Positions 46,078-55,526 are shown, counted from the stretch's first letter. The stretch is DNA of 56,495 bases from Notoacmeibacter sp. (GCA_019912385.1 JAIOIW010000127.1:1-56495); one strand, 5' to 3'. The notes: a model not told the origin generated them from the sequence alone. Numbers and translations: made by a program.

Positions 46078-47553
46078 ATGCAGGGGCAGGGGTTTTCAAG
46101 CGAACGCGCGCACGGCGCAACGGAATCGAGGTGTCGGGATGCCGGGGCAAAAGCCCTCAAAGCCGCTTTCGCAGCACTGGCGGGCCTTGCGATCCTTGCC
46201 GCTTTGGTGCCCGCGGCAACGAGTCCGGCGATGGCCGCCGGAAACGTGATCCGGATATCGTCAGGCAGTTCCTCGCAGATCAGCATCGCAAAAGGCAAGC
46301 CCCAGACGATCCGCACCAATTCGCCCTTCTACGAGATTGTCGTCGGAGACCCGGATATCGCCAATGTCAGCCCGCTGACCGACAATTCCTTCTACATCCT
46401 CGGCAACCAGCTCGGAACCACGGGTATTGCGCTGTTCGACAGCAACCGCAACCTCGTCGGTTCGATCGACATAGAAGTTACCCTCGACACCGATGGCGTG
46501 GCAAAGACGATCCGCCAGGCGGTGCCGGACTCCAGGATCAAGGTGACGTCGGCCAATGGCCGCCTGATCCTGTCGGGCGAGGCCAAGGACGCCGTGCAGG
46601 CGGAAAAGGCAAGGAACATCGCCAAGCGGTTCTCCGGCGACGAGGAGATCATCAACTCGGTCAACATCTCGTCGTCGCAGCAGGTCCAGCTCAATGTGCG
46701 CGTAGTCGAGATCAACCGCAACGCGGGCCACGAACTCGGATCGAAGATCGGCGTGTCGTACATGGGCGCCGGCGGCAAGATCTCGGTCAATGCGGGCAGC
46801 GCGACCACGACGAAGACATCGCTGCTCGACGTCGTCGGCAACTATGCGACCGGCGGATTCAGCGTCGATGTGGCGATCAAGGCACTCGAGGATCGCGGGT
46901 TGGCGCGAAGGCTGGCCGAGCCGAACCTGATTGCGCGCTCCGGTCAGACGGCAAGTTTCCTGGCCGGCGGCGAATATCCGATCCCCACCGCCGCCGACAA
47001 CAATTCCATCACCGTGGAGTACAAGAAATACGGTGTCAGCCTGGAGTTCACGCCGACCGTACTCGAAGACGGGTTGATCAGCCTGGACATCGCGCCGGAG
47101 GTTTCCTCGGTCGACAATTCCACGACCTACCGCATCGGCGATATCTCGCTTCCCGCCTTCACGGTGCGCCGGGCCCAGACGTCGATCGACCTGAAAAGCG
47201 GCCAGAGCTTCATGATGGCCGGGCTTCTCCAGAGCGAAAACGTCGGCAGCACAGACCGTGTGCCGGGAATCGGCAAGTTGCCGGTGCTGGGTCCGCTGTT
47301 CTCGTCGAAGGCATATCAGCGCAAGGAAACCGAACTGGTGATCATCGTCACGCCATACCTGGTCAAGCCGATCGACCCTTCGAAAAAAACAGTAACGCCG
47401 CTCGACGGTGCGCCGCCCCATTCGGTTGCCGACTATTTTCTCGGCAATGTCGATGAAATGAAGGTGTCGAACCTCAATATGGCCAAACCCGGCGCAGACC
47501 GGCCGCCGCTGACCCGGCTGGGCCATTTCCTCGATCTCCCAGGCAATCAGTGA
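46078..47553 (+). CDS. cpaC: Tad secretin CpaC (RcpA)
   Basis: 491 residues; the ATG at 46078 follows GAAGGGG by 7 nt. A signal peptide ends near residue 54 (SPAMAAG). Then come the pilus-assembly N-terminal domain (about 60-125, YEIVVGDPDIANVSPL), a BON-like region (about 130-200) and the secretin domain (about 235-440) with VPGIGKLPVLGPLFSS. It forms the outer-membrane channel of the pilus machine. Confidence 0.95.
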   Translation: MQGQGFSSERAHGATESRCRDAGAKALKAAFAALAGLAILAALVPAATSPAMAAGNVIRISSGSSSQISIAKGKPQTIRTNSPFYEIVVGDPDIANVSPLTDNSFYILGNQLGTTGIALFDSNRNLVGSIDIEVTLDTDGVAKTIRQAVPDSRIKVTSANGRLILSGEAKDAVQAEKARNIAKRFSGDEEIINSVNISSSQQVQLNVRVVEINRNAGHELGSKIGVSYMGAGGKISVNAGSATTTKTSLLDVVGNYATGGFSVDVAIKALEDRGLARRLAEPNLIARSGQTASFLAGGEYPIPTAADNNSITVEYKKYGVSLEFTPTVLEDGLISLDIAPEVSSVDNSTTYRIGDISLPAFTVRRAQTSIDLKSGQSFMMAGLLQSENVGSTDRVPGIGKLPVLGPLFSSKAYQRKETELVIIVTPYLVKPIDPSKKTVTPLDGAPPHSVADYFLGNVDEMKVSNLNMAKPGADRPPLTRLGHFLDLPGNQ

Positions 47554-47562
47554 GGTGACGTG

Positions 47563-47817
47563 ATGAGCAAGTTCTCCCTGATGCTGGCCGCCGTCTCGCT
47601 GGCCGCGCTTTCCGGCTGCACCACCGACGACCACCAGCGCAATCAAGGCGTTTCCGGATATGCAGGAAATGCGGTTGCCGCCAATACGGTTCTGCAAATG
47701 GTCGATCCGTGGCCGGCTGGCGTCGAGGATACCGATATCGAAACGGCCGCCGACAGGCTCAGCGAAGACGCTGCGCCAAAACAGAAGAAGATCGCGGCGC
47801 CGGCAACGACAGACTGA
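47563..47817 (+). CDS. Small lipoprotein in the CpaD position, VDPWP motif
   Basis: 84 residues from the ATG at 47563; GAGGTG lies 5 nt before it. The lipobox LSGC (Cys at about 18) predicts an outer-membrane or periplasmic lipoprotein. The central GNAVAANTVLQMVDPWPAGVEDTD is the main landmark; the C-terminal 20 residues are Lys/Ala-rich. CpaD, which normally occupies this slot between cpaC and cpaE, is about 220 residues, so this protein is not full-length CpaD and may be a shortened or unrelated pilotin-like substitute. Confidence 0.8.
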   Translation: MSKFSLMLAAVSLAALSGCTTDDHQRNQGVSGYAGNAVAANTVLQMVDPWPAGVEDTDIETAADRLSEDAAPKQKKIAAPATTD

Positions 47818-47878
47818 TAGGGCCGAACGAGGGTCTGGCGGGGTGTGATGCACCCTGCCGAGGACGGAAAGCAGGGAC

Positions 47879-49087
47879 ATGAGCGACGGAAAAAACAGAC
47901 GCGTGGTGCTTGTTTCGAAAGACAGGGACTTCCTGCGCGACACGCGCGCCGCATTCGCATCCTCCGAAATCATTACGCTGGTTTCGATCGAGCAGAACAT
48001 GGTCGACCTGCGCAACGAGATCCACGATCTGGAAGGGGCAGCGGTCATCATCGACATGGATGCTTCGCGCCTCGATGAGATCGAAGCGTTGCAACGAATC
48101 ATGCGCCGCCTCGGCGATACGGTTCCCGTTGTCGTCGTCACGCAGGAATTCAGCGCCTCGGCGGTGCGGATTCTTGTCCAGCTTCGCGTAGCCGATTTCC
48201 TGGTCAAGCCGGTAACAACGGCAGACCTGGTTCGCTCGTGCATCCGGGCCCTGCAGGGACCGGGACGCGAGGAAAACGCCGAAGCGCGGATATCGACCTT
48301 CATGCCGGCTGCCGGCGGCGTCGGCACTACGACACTGGTGCTCGAAACCGCCTACCAGCTTCACAATTCCACGCTGCGTGGCACGTCGACATGCGTGGTC
48401 GATCTCAATTTCCAGCAGGGCAGTTGCGCGGAATATCTCGATCTCGAACCGCGATTCGACATCTCGGAGATCGAGAACCAGCCGGAGCGTCTCGACCGCC
48501 ACCTCCTCGACGTGATGCTGTCCAAGCATGAGAGCGGCCTGTGCGTCCTCGCCGCGCCGAACGCACCGACCGAGATGCGCTCCTTCAATACCGATGTTGT
48601 CGTGCGCATGCTGGACCTGGTGGCGGCCTATTTCGACAATGTCGTCATCGACCTGCCAAGGACCTGGTTCCCGTGGACCGAGACTGTTCTTCTCGGTTCC
48701 AACAACCTCTACGTGGTAGCGGAGATGACGGTGCCATGCCTGCGCCACACGCAGCGCCTCGTGCGCGCAATCCAGGAGACGACAGGCAAGTCGATCAAGC
48801 CGAAGGTCATCGTGAACCGGTTCGAGCAACGGATGTTCGAAGCCGGCATCAAACAGGCCGATGTCGAGGAAATTCTCGGTGACCACTTCATCGGCGGTAT
48901 CTCCAACAACTATCGCCTCGTTCGAAACGCGGTGGATCGTGGCGTGCCGCTGCATGAGATCGATCCCGATGCGAATGTCATCGCCGACCTGAGGAAAATC
49001 ATCCTGCCGGAAGAAGCCGAGGCGGCGGCCACGAAGCAGCGCGGCTTGCTGGGTGTCGGGCGAAAATGGCTGCGCAAGGCTGGCTGA
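47879..49087 (+). CDS. cpaE: CpaE/TadZ-like pilus localisation protein
   Basis: 402 residues. Residues about 8-120 form a receiver-like domain (VVLVSKDRDFLRDTR) but its phospho-acceptor site is not clear. Residues about 140-380 form a ParA/MinD-type ATPase whose P-loop is deviant: GGVGTTT at 146-152, with Thr150 in place of the catalytic Lys and Ala145 in place of the signature Lys. CpaE/TadZ marks the pole for pilus assembly. Confidence 0.91.
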   Translation: MSDGKNRRVVLVSKDRDFLRDTRAAFASSEIITLVSIEQNMVDLRNEIHDLEGAAVIIDMDASRLDEIEALQRIMRRLGDTVPVVVVTQEFSASAVRILVQLRVADFLVKPVTTADLVRSCIRALQGPGREENAEARISTFMPAAGGVGTTTLVLETAYQLHNSTLRGTSTCVVDLNFQQGSCAEYLDLEPRFDISEIENQPERLDRHLLDVMLSKHESGLCVLAAPNAPTEMRSFNTDVVVRMLDLVAAYFDNVVIDLPRTWFPWTETVLLGSNNLYVVAEMTVPCLRHTQRLVRAIQETTGKSIKPKVIVNRFEQRMFEAGIKQADVEEILGDHFIGGISNNYRLVRNAVDRGVPLHEIDPDANVIADLRKIILPEEAEAAATKQRGLLGVGRKWLRKAG

Positions 49088-49105
49088 CATGAAGGGCTTG
49101 TCTGA

Positions 49106-50569
49106 ATGGACGGGAAGGCCGGTGGTATGAAGAGTCGATTTTCCGCGTTGAGAACGCGCCCGGGCGAAGCCGGAAATGCCGTACCGCTAGCCTTGGCGGA
49201 TTCGGCGGGTTCCTCCATTCCGGTAACCGTGAAATCCGCGCATCAGGTGGAGAAGCCGGACACGGGCGAGCAAAAACATCGCGCAAGCGATCGCGTGGTC
49301 GACGCGCGCGTCCGGCTGCACCGGATGCTGATCGAGGAAATAAACCTTGTCGCGCTCGAGCGCCTGCCGCGCGAGGATATGCGCCGCGAGGTTCACGGAT
49401 ATGTATCGGAGAAGGCCAAGGCGGAGCGCCTGGCCGTCAATGTCACCGAACTCGACTCGCTGGTGGACGATATCGTCGACGAGATGGTGGGATTGGGGCC
49501 GCTCGAGCCATTGCTCAAGGATCCCGCGATCAGCGATATCCTGATCAACGGTCACGAGAACTGCTTCGTGGAAAAGGGCGGCAAACTGCGCCAGGTCCAC
49601 ATCCCGTTCAAGGACGAGGCGCATCTGCTGCGCATCATCAACAAGATCGTCGCGGCAGTTGGCCGCCGGGTCGATGAATCCGCGCCCATGGTCGATGCCC
49701 GCATGCTCGACGGATCGCGTTTCAACGCGGCGATCCGCCCGGTCGGTGTCGACGGGCCGCTGATCTCGATCCGCAAGTTTTCCAAGAACAAGCTGAGCCT
49801 GCAGAAGCTGGTGGAATTTGGTGCCATCACCCAGCCGATGGCCGAGGTCATGGCTGCCGCCGTTCATGCACGCAAGACAACGATAATTTCCGGCGGTACC
49901 GGAACCGGCAAGACGACCATGCTGAACGCACTGTCAGCCTTCATTCCCGAAGACGAACGCCTGATCACGATCGAGGACGCCGCGGAACTGCAACTGCAGC
50001 AACCGCATGTCGCGCGCATGGAAACACGGCCCGCCAATGTCGAGGGACACGGCGAAATCCGCCAGCGCGACCTTGTCAAGAACGCACTGCGCATGCGTCC
50101 GGACCGGGTTATCCTCGGCGAGTGCCGTGGCGAGGAGGCCTTCGACATGCTCCAGGCCATGAATACCGGCCACGAGGGCTCGATGGCGACCATCCACGCC
50201 AACACGCCGCGCGATGCGATCAGCCGCCTGGAGCAGATGCTCGGCATGACGGGCATGCCGATGACCGTCCAGTCGATCCGCAGCCAGATATCGAGCGCCA
50301 TCGACCTGATCGTGCAACTGACGCGGCTTTCGGACGGCAAGCGCAAGGTGACAGCGATCTCCGAGGTTACCGGCATGGAAGGCGATGTCATCCAGATGCA
50401 GGATATCTTCCGTTTCGTGCGTACCGGCACGGGTCAGAAAGGCGAAATCCTCGGCTACTTCGAAGCGACCGGCATCCGACCGCGTTTTCTGGAAGACATG
50501 AAGGCGATGGGTATCGAATTCCCGTCGAAATATTTCGAGCCCGGCATGCCGCAGGAACTGGAAAGATGA
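49106..50569 (+). CDS. cpaF: Tad secretion ATPase CpaF (TadA)
   Basis: 487 residues from the ATG at 49106; an ATG at 49127 with GGAAGG 8 nt before it is an equally good start (480 residues). The hexameric ATPase powers pilin assembly. Walker [10 protein letters not shown] is at about 263-271 with Lys269; the Asp box [12 protein letters not shown], Walker [20 protein letters not shown] and the His box [12 protein letters not shown] follow. It overlaps tadB by 4 nt. Confidence 0.96.
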   Translation: MDGKAGGMKSRFSALRTRPGEAGNAVPLALADSAGSSIPVTVKSAHQVEKPDTGEQKHRASDRVVDARVRLHRMLIEEINLVALERLPREDMRREVHGYVSEKAKAERLAVNVTELDSLVDDIVDEMVGLGPLEPLLKDPAISDILINGHENCFVEKGGKLRQVHIPFKDEAHLLRIINKIVAAVGRRVDESAPMVDARMLDGSRFNAAIRPVGVDGPLISIRKFSKNKLSLQKLVEFGAITQPMAEVMAAAVHARKTTIISGGTGTGKTTMLNALSAFIPEDERLITIEDAAELQLQQPHVARMETRPANVEGHGEIRQRDLVKNALRMRPDRVILGECRGEEAFDMLQAMNTGHEGSMATIHANTPRDAISRLEQMLGMTGMPMTVQSIRSQISSAIDLIVQLTRLSDGKRKVTAISEVTGMEGDVIQMQDIFRFVRTGTGQKGEILGYFEATGIRPRFLEDMKAMGIEFPSKYFEPGMPQELER

Positions 50570-51534
50570 TAGCCGAGATCAGCCCGGTTCACGTTATCTA
50601 TGCCGCAGCCGCGATTTCGGGCATCCTCATTGCCGAAGCCGCCTATTTGTTGTTTGCCGGCCGGCACGACCGCCGCAGCACGATCAACCGGCGGCTCCGG
50701 CTTCAGGAGAGAAAGCTGTCCCAGAAGGAGGTTTTGATCCAGTTGCGCAAGGAGCGCGGATCGTCTTCGGCAAACCGCCTGCTGGTATCGCTTGTGGCAC
50801 TTCGCCGGCTGAAGACTCAATCGGGTCTGATCATGCCCCTGGGACGGCTCTACATGATTTGCGCCGCCATTTCCGCCGTGGTCGCGGGGGCCGCCTTCAA
50901 GTTCGCCATGCCGCTGGCCGGGGCCTTGTTCCTGGGTACCGCAGTCGCGCCGGTGCTGCCGCTGCTGGTTCTGCGCACCATGCGCAAGCGCAGGCATAAG
51001 CTGTTTGGAGTGCAACTGCCCGAAGCGCTGGAACTGATCACGCGGAGCCTCAAGGCCGGCCATCCGGTCCCCGTCGCGGTCAGCCTTGTCGCGCGCGAGA
51101 TGCCCGATCCGATCGGCACCGAATTCGGCATGGTCTCCGATGAGGTCACTTATGGTTCCGATCTGGTGACCGCGCTCGCGTCCATGTACGAACGGGTCGG
51201 CCAGGATGATCTGCCCCTGTTCGTCACGGCGGTCTCGATCCAGAGCTCGACCGGCGGCAACCTGCGCGAGATCCTCGACGGGCTGTCGACGACGATCCGC
51301 GAGCGGGGAAAACTGAGGCGCAAGATCAGGGCGATTTCCACTGAAGGCCGCATGTCGGCCTACATCCTGACCGCGGTCCCCGTGCTGCTGCTCGCCGCCA
51401 TCCTGGCGACTAATCGTGGCTACTACGAAGCCGTGATCGACAAGACCCTGACCTGGTACCTGCTGGGCTTCACCCTGTTCTGGCTGGTGCTTGGCAATCT
51501 CTCCATGTCCAAGATGTCCAACTTCAAGTTCTGA
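50566..51534 (+). CDS. tadB: Tad inner-membrane platform protein TadB
   Basis: 322 residues starting [12 protein letters not shown] at the ATGA overlap with cpaF. Type II secretion F domain (about 150-290, LPEALELITRSLKAGHPVPVAV) with hydrophobic helices at about 10-30, 95-130 and two near the C-terminus. TadB and TadC form the membrane platform driven by CpaF. Confidence 0.95.
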   Translation: MIAEISPVHVIYAAAAISGILIAEAAYLLFAGRHDRRSTINRRLRLQERKLSQKEVLIQLRKERGSSSANRLLVSLVALRRLKTQSGLIMPLGRLYMICAAISAVVAGAAFKFAMPLAGALFLGTAVAPVLPLLVLRTMRKRRHKLFGVQLPEALELITRSLKAGHPVPVAVSLVAREMPDPIGTEFGMVSDEVTYGSDLVTALASMYERVGQDDLPLFVTAVSIQSSTGGNLREILDGLSTTIRERGKLRRKIRAISTEGRMSAYILTAVPVLLLAAILATNRGYYEAVIDKTLTWYLLGFTLFWLVLGNLSMSKMSNFKF

Positions 51535-51537
51535 ACG

Positions 51538-52509
51538 ATGAGCGGACTCCTCGACATATTGCCTTTCGATCTGCCAGGCGGGTCCGCGATGATCGCCGTC
51601 ATCCTGCTTCTGGCCGGCGGCGTGGCCATGGCGTGGCCGTTACTGTCGGCGGGCACAGGGCGCGGCGACATGAAGCGCCGCCTGCATGTCGATGCGGAGG
51701 AAACCGGGGAAACCGTTGCTGATGCCGCTGCCGAAACGCGCAGGCGAAGCAGCGAGGCCGTCCGCGACAAGGCACTGAAAAAGGCGCAGGAATTCTACGC
51801 AAAGAGCGATCCGGAGAACGTCGCCAAGATCCGCATGAAGCTGATCCAGGCCGGCTACATGGATCCCGGCTCCGTTGCCTGGTTTTTCCTCGCCCGTTTT
51901 GCCGCACTGATCGCCTGCATGGTATTGGCCGTGCTTTACCGCGTCGCCGTGGGCGCCGACATGGATCTCCGCGGATGGATGATTGCGGCCGGAGCCGGCC
52001 TGTCCGGCTACTTCCTGCCCGGTCTCGTCCTTTCGCGCCAGATCAGCGCCAAGATGCGCGAATACCGAAACGGCTTCCCCGACTTCATGGATCTCATGGT
52101 GGTCTGTTCGGATGCCGGCATGAGCATGGAGGCCGGGATCGAGCGCGTCGGCCGCGAGATTGCCAAGACCTACCCGTCGCTCAGCGAAAACCTGCAACTG
52201 GTTTCCATCGAACTGCGCGCCGGCCGTTCGATGAACGATGCGCTTAAGGCGCTCGCCGATCGCCTTGGTCTCGACGAGGTGCGCGCCTTTGCGACGCTGC
52301 TTCAGCAGTCCAAGGAGCTCGGCACGTCGCTGTCAAACGCGCTGAGAGTGTTTTCCGATGAAATGCGCCACAAGCGCATGTCGCTGGCCGAAGAAAAAGC
52401 TCACGCGCTGCCTGCCAAGATGTCGGTGCCCGTCACGATGTGCATTCTGCCGGTCGTTCTGCTGATCGCGATCATCCCGGTCATCGTGCAAATTTCCGAG
52501 ATGAAGTAG
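51538..52509 (+). CDS. tadC: Tad inner-membrane platform protein TadC
   Basis: 323 residues. T2SSF domain with FPDFMDLMVVCSDAGMSMEAGIERVGREIAK and the later VRAFATLLQQSKELGTSLSNALRVFSDEMR, typical of TadC. Four membrane helices. It starts 3 nt after tadB, so translation is coupled. Confidence 0.95.
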   Translation: MSGLLDILPFDLPGGSAMIAVILLLAGGVAMAWPLLSAGTGRGDMKRRLHVDAEETGETVADAAAETRRRSSEAVRDKALKKAQEFYAKSDPENVAKIRMKLIQAGYMDPGSVAWFFLARFAALIACMVLAVLYRVAVGADMDLRGWMIAAGAGLSGYFLPGLVLSRQISAKMREYRNGFPDFMDLMVVCSDAGMSMEAGIERVGREIAKTYPSLSENLQLVSIELRAGRSMNDALKALADRLGLDEVRAFATLLQQSKELGTSLSNALRVFSDEMRHKRMSLAEEKAHALPAKMSVPVTMCILPVVLLIAIIPVIVQISEMK

Positions 52510-52633
52510 TGACCGGTTAACAAGCTGTTATGTCCCCGGTAAAATTTGACCGTGGCCTTCCACCCCGAATTAAACCTTCCGCGGTAATCTCGCGCATGAA
52601 CAGGGATCCGCAAACGGACGGGCAGGCAGGGCA

Positions 52634-53113
52634 ATGGGCAATACGCATTTTGCGGCGATTTTAGCCGTCGCTGGTGGATTGGCGGTCTCGGGGTGCGCTT
52701 CGGATTCGTTCGGCAAGATCGACACGACGGAAACAACCTCGGTCACCGCTGTTGGCGCGGACATTTCCGAAGCCGACTTGAAACAGGGCAAGCAGCATTT
52801 CATCGAAGCCAACTACGGCCTTGCAGAAAAACACTTCCGAAAGGCGGTTGAACTGCGCGCCGACAGCGCGGAAGCCTGGATGGGGCTTGCGGCATCCTAC
52901 GACCAGCTCGGCCGGTTTGACTTCGCCGACCGCGCCTACGCGCAACTTCTCAAGGTCGCGGGCCGCCAGCCCCGGATCGTCAACAACATGGGTTATTCGC
53001 AACTGCTGCGGGGCAACAAGGCCAAGGCGCGCAAACTGCTGGCAGAGGCTGAGCGCGCCTTGCCCGGCGACCCGATCGTGGAAGCCAACCTGACTCTGTT
53101 GAAAAAGACCTGA
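52634..53113 (+). CDS. tadD: TadD-like TPR lipoprotein
   Basis: 159 residues. A lipobox VSGC at about residue 21 gives a lipoprotein; TPR repeats cover about residues 50-155 (AEKHFRKAVELRADSAEAWMGLAASYDQLGRFDFADRAY). In Tad systems TadD is a pilotin-like secretin assembly factor. A 124-nt spacer separates it from tadC, and it is followed by a terminator, so it may have its own promoter. Confidence 0.9.
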   Translation: MGNTHFAAILAVAGGLAVSGCASDSFGKIDTTETTSVTAVGADISEADLKQGKQHFIEANYGLAEKHFRKAVELRADSAEAWMGLAASYDQLGRFDFADRAYAQLLKVAGRQPRIVNNMGYSQLLRGNKAKARKLLAEAERALPGDPIVEANLTLLKKT

Positions 53114-53138
53114 CGCCGCGATGCCGGCGGATATGGCA

Positions 53139-53163
53139 AGCGGGCGGAAACGCCCGCTTTTTC
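53139..53163 (+). terminator. Intrinsic terminator after the tad operon
   Basis: AGCGGGCG (53139-53146) pairs with CGCCCGCT (53151-53158) around a GAAA loop and is followed by four T. It lies 25 nt after tadD and closes the operon; the facing gene on the other strand starts beyond it. Confidence 0.9.
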
Positions 53164-53199
53164 AATGATGTGGGTCGACGGCAGAATGCCCGTTTGCAC

Positions 53200-53610
53200 T
53201 CATATCCTCGCCCTGTACCGCTCGAGTTCGGATTCCAGCCGCGAAATCACCTGAGCGGTCTCCTCGCGCAGGCGTTTCATCTTTTCCAGATGTCCGGTCA
53301 CGACATTGACCAGTTCGACGCCCGTATTTTCCTCCGGTGCCGAACCGACTCCGTAGAGCAGCCAGGAAAGGCTGACATTGAGCACGCCGGCAAGCATGGT
53401 CAGCTTGTTGGCGCGTGGTTCGGAACGGTCACTTTCCCAGGCATTCAACGTCGACGTCTTGACGCCGATGCGCCGGGCGAGTTGGGCAGGCGTCATGCCT
53501 GTTGCATCGCGCGCACGAGAAAGGCGCCCGCCGATAGTGTCCATGTCGGGCGTGTCGAAATAGATGTCGGACGACGTGGTTGCGCCACCGGAGAGGTCGG
53601 GATCGGTCAT
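53200..53610 (-). CDS. XRE-family HTH transcriptional regulator
   Basis: 136 residues. The DNA-binding helix-turn-helix is at about 27-80 (LSRARDATGMTPAQLARRIGVKTSTLNAWESDR), and residues about 105-135 look like a short coiled coil (HLEKMKRLREETAQVISRLESELERY), suggesting a dimer. It faces the tad operon across the terminator. A role in controlling the tad genes is possible but not shown. Confidence 0.85.
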   Translation of the reverse strand: MTDPDLSGGATTSSDIYFDTPDMDTIGGRLSRARDATGMTPAQLARRIGVKTSTLNAWESDRSEPRANKLTMLAGVLNVSLSWLLYGVGSAPEENTGVELVNVVTGHLEKMKRLREETAQVISRLESELERYRARI

Positions 53611-53697
53611 GTGTCTATCCTGTGTCTATCGCGTTAAGTCGGGAACCCGTCCCGATTTTCGCACAATGGCACCGGGAAACGTTCCCAAATGCGACGA

Positions 53698-54537
53698 TCA
53701 GGTTTTCAGCCGCGCCGCGTGCCACTCCAGATGATCGGCCATGAAGGTCGATATGAAGAAGTAGGAATGGTCGTACCCCTCCTGCATGCGCAGGGTCAAG
53801 GATTGGCCGGCCTTTTTTGCTGCCGCCGCAAACAGCCACGGCCTGAGTCCGGTCTCCAGAAAGCCGTCCGCCGTACCCTGGTCGACGAGAAAACCGCCCG
53901 GAAACCGGGCGCCGTCGTCCACCAGCGCGCAGGCATCCCATGCACGCCAGGCGGCTCTGTCGTGCCCTATATATTTTTCGAACGCGCCGACTGACCAATC
54001 CGCCGTCGAAGGTTGGACGATCGGCGCGAAGGCCGAACAGCTCGTGAAACGATCGGGATTCTTCAACGCGATCGTCATTGCGCCGTGTCCGCCCATCGAA
54101 TGACCGCAAATGGCCTGGCGGGTCATGTCGGCGGGAAAACGGTCGGCGATCAGTGCCGGCAGTTCTTCGGTGACGTAGGAATACATCCGGTAATGGTCGG
54201 CGAACGGCGCCTCGGTCGCATCGAGATAGAAACCGGCGCCGCAACCGAACTGCCAGTTGTCCGGTTCGTCGGGTACCTGCGCGCCGCGCGGACTGGTGTC
54301 GGGGCACACGACGACGAGGCCCAGTTCCGCGGCCTTCGCGCGGTACTCGCCCTTGTCCATGACATTTGCATGGGTGCAGGTCAGGCCAGACAGGTACCAG
54401 ACGACGGGGCAGGGCGTTTCGGCCGCCTGCGGCGGAACAAATACGGCGAAGGTCATGTCGCAATCGCAGGCCGACGAGGCGTGGCTGTAAACGCCCTGGA
54501 TGCCGCCGTGGGATTTGGAGGTGGAAACGGTTTTCAT
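53698..54537 (-). CDS. fghA: S-formylglutathione hydrolase
   Basis: 279 residues of the esterase D type. It releases formate and glutathione from S-formylglutathione. The nucleophile is Ser147 in GHSMGGHGA; the active-site His lies near YDHSYFFISTFM, and LSGLTCTHANVMDKG is a family mark. It overlaps the DUF188 gene by 4 nt; the glutathione-dependent formaldehyde dehydrogenase is at the window edge about 1 kb away. Confidence 0.96.
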   Translation of the reverse strand: MKTVSTSKSHGGIQGVYSHASSACDCDMTFAVFVPPQAAETPCPVVWYLSGLTCTHANVMDKGEYRAKAAELGLVVVCPDTSPRGAQVPDEPDNWQFGCGAGFYLDATEAPFADHYRMYSYVTEELPALIADRFPADMTRQAICGHSMGGHGAMTIALKNPDRFTSCSAFAPIVQPSTADWSVGAFEKYIGHDRAAWRAWDACALVDDGARFPGGFLVDQGTADGFLETGLRPWLFAAAAKKAGQSLTLRMQEGYDHSYFFISTFMADHLEWHAARLKT

Positions 54538-55052
54538 GCCTTGCTCTTGTCGCTTTCCTGCCGGATTGCCCGTCTGACGGTCTGGTCCAGCGCCTGCAGA
54601 AATGCCGACCGGTCCCGCGCCGAGAAGCCGGGATTGTAGCCCTTGATCTCGCCTGCCTCGCGCAGGTCCTGGTTCAGGTTGCGCATGGCCAGCGCCATGC
54701 CGACGGTCTGGGGTGTGAACGGTCGACCGGTCGGTCCGAGCACGTGGATGCCCTTCTCCACCAGCCTTGCGGCCAGAGGCACATCGGCGGTGATCGCGAT
54801 GTCATTTTCCCGCGCGTTCTCCACGATCCAGTCGTCGGCCGCGTCGAATGCGCCGGAAACGACGACATTGCGGATCATCGGATCACGCGAGGGCCTGAGG
54901 CCGGAATTGGCGACGAAGGTCACCACCAGGCCATGGCGTTCGGCGACCTTGACGGTCTCGGTCTTGACCGGGCAGGCGTCGGCATCGACATAGACGGCCG
55001 GATTTCGGGTTTCCTCCGCCACGGTCTCGGGCAGCTCCATGTCTTGTTTCAT
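54534..55052 (-). CDS. YaiI/YqxD (DUF188) family protein
   Basis: 172 residues. The conserved start VYVDADACPVK and ITADVPLAARLVEKG, VLGPTGRPFT and MRNLNQDLRE define this PIN-like family, whose function is unclear. Aspartates at YVDADACP and ITADVPLA suggest a metal-dependent nuclease site. It ends in a 4-nt overlap with fghA, so the two are translated together. Confidence 0.9.
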   Translation of the reverse strand: MKQDMELPETVAEETRNPAVYVDADACPVKTETVKVAERHGLVVTFVANSGLRPSRDPMIRNVVVSGAFDAADDWIVENARENDIAITADVPLAARLVEKGIHVLGPTGRPFTPQTVGMALAMRNLNQDLREAGEIKGYNPGFSARDRSAFLQALDQTVRRAIRQESDKSKA

Positions 55053-55124
55053 CGCCAGTGTTGCCGGAAGCGCGGCCTTCGGGCCGAAACGGACCGAGGC
55101 CGGCCGCGCAAACCGTGATTGACG

Positions 55125-55526
55125 CTATCGCGGATACCAGTCCTCTGGCGCGGCGGTCTGCGACCCGCCATAGGTCCACGCGCCTTCCCAATGCCCGTCA
55201 TCCTGCTCGAAATACATTGCCATGCCGAAGGTGGTCTCGGAAACATAGCCGACCGAGATTGCCGTGTCGTCAGGGCTTGCAGCGCCCAACACGAACCGGT
55301 TGCCCACAAACTTGGCGCCGAGCCCGGTTCCGATGAATTCGCTGCCCCCTATGTTCCAGACGACCGCGTAAGTCTCACCGGTGCGGGCAACCGAGACGGT
55401 GCCGCGATATTGCTTGCCTGTGTCGGGATTGGTGCCGACGACATCGAAAGTGCCGGTCGGATCAGCATAGGCGGCGCTGCCGGACAGAACGGAGAACGCA
55501 AGAAATGCACTTGCCATGATGCGCAT
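55125..55526 (-). CDS. Small exported protein, unknown function
   Basis: 133 residues with a signal peptide ending SAAYAD (about residue 21). The mature part has beta-like repeats (GTFDVVGTNPDTGKQYRGTVSV and YAVVWNIGGSEFIGTGLG). Homologues in Rhizobiales have been labelled fibronectin-binding, but I see nothing in the sequence that supports this. It lies between the DUF188 gene and adhC. Confidence 0.7.
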   Translation of the reverse strand: MRIMASAFLAFSVLSGSAAYADPTGTFDVVGTNPDTGKQYRGTVSVARTGETYAVVWNIGGSEFIGTGLGAKFVGNRFVLGAASPDDTAISVGYVSETTFGMAMYFEQDDGHWEGAWTYGGSQTAAPEDWYPR

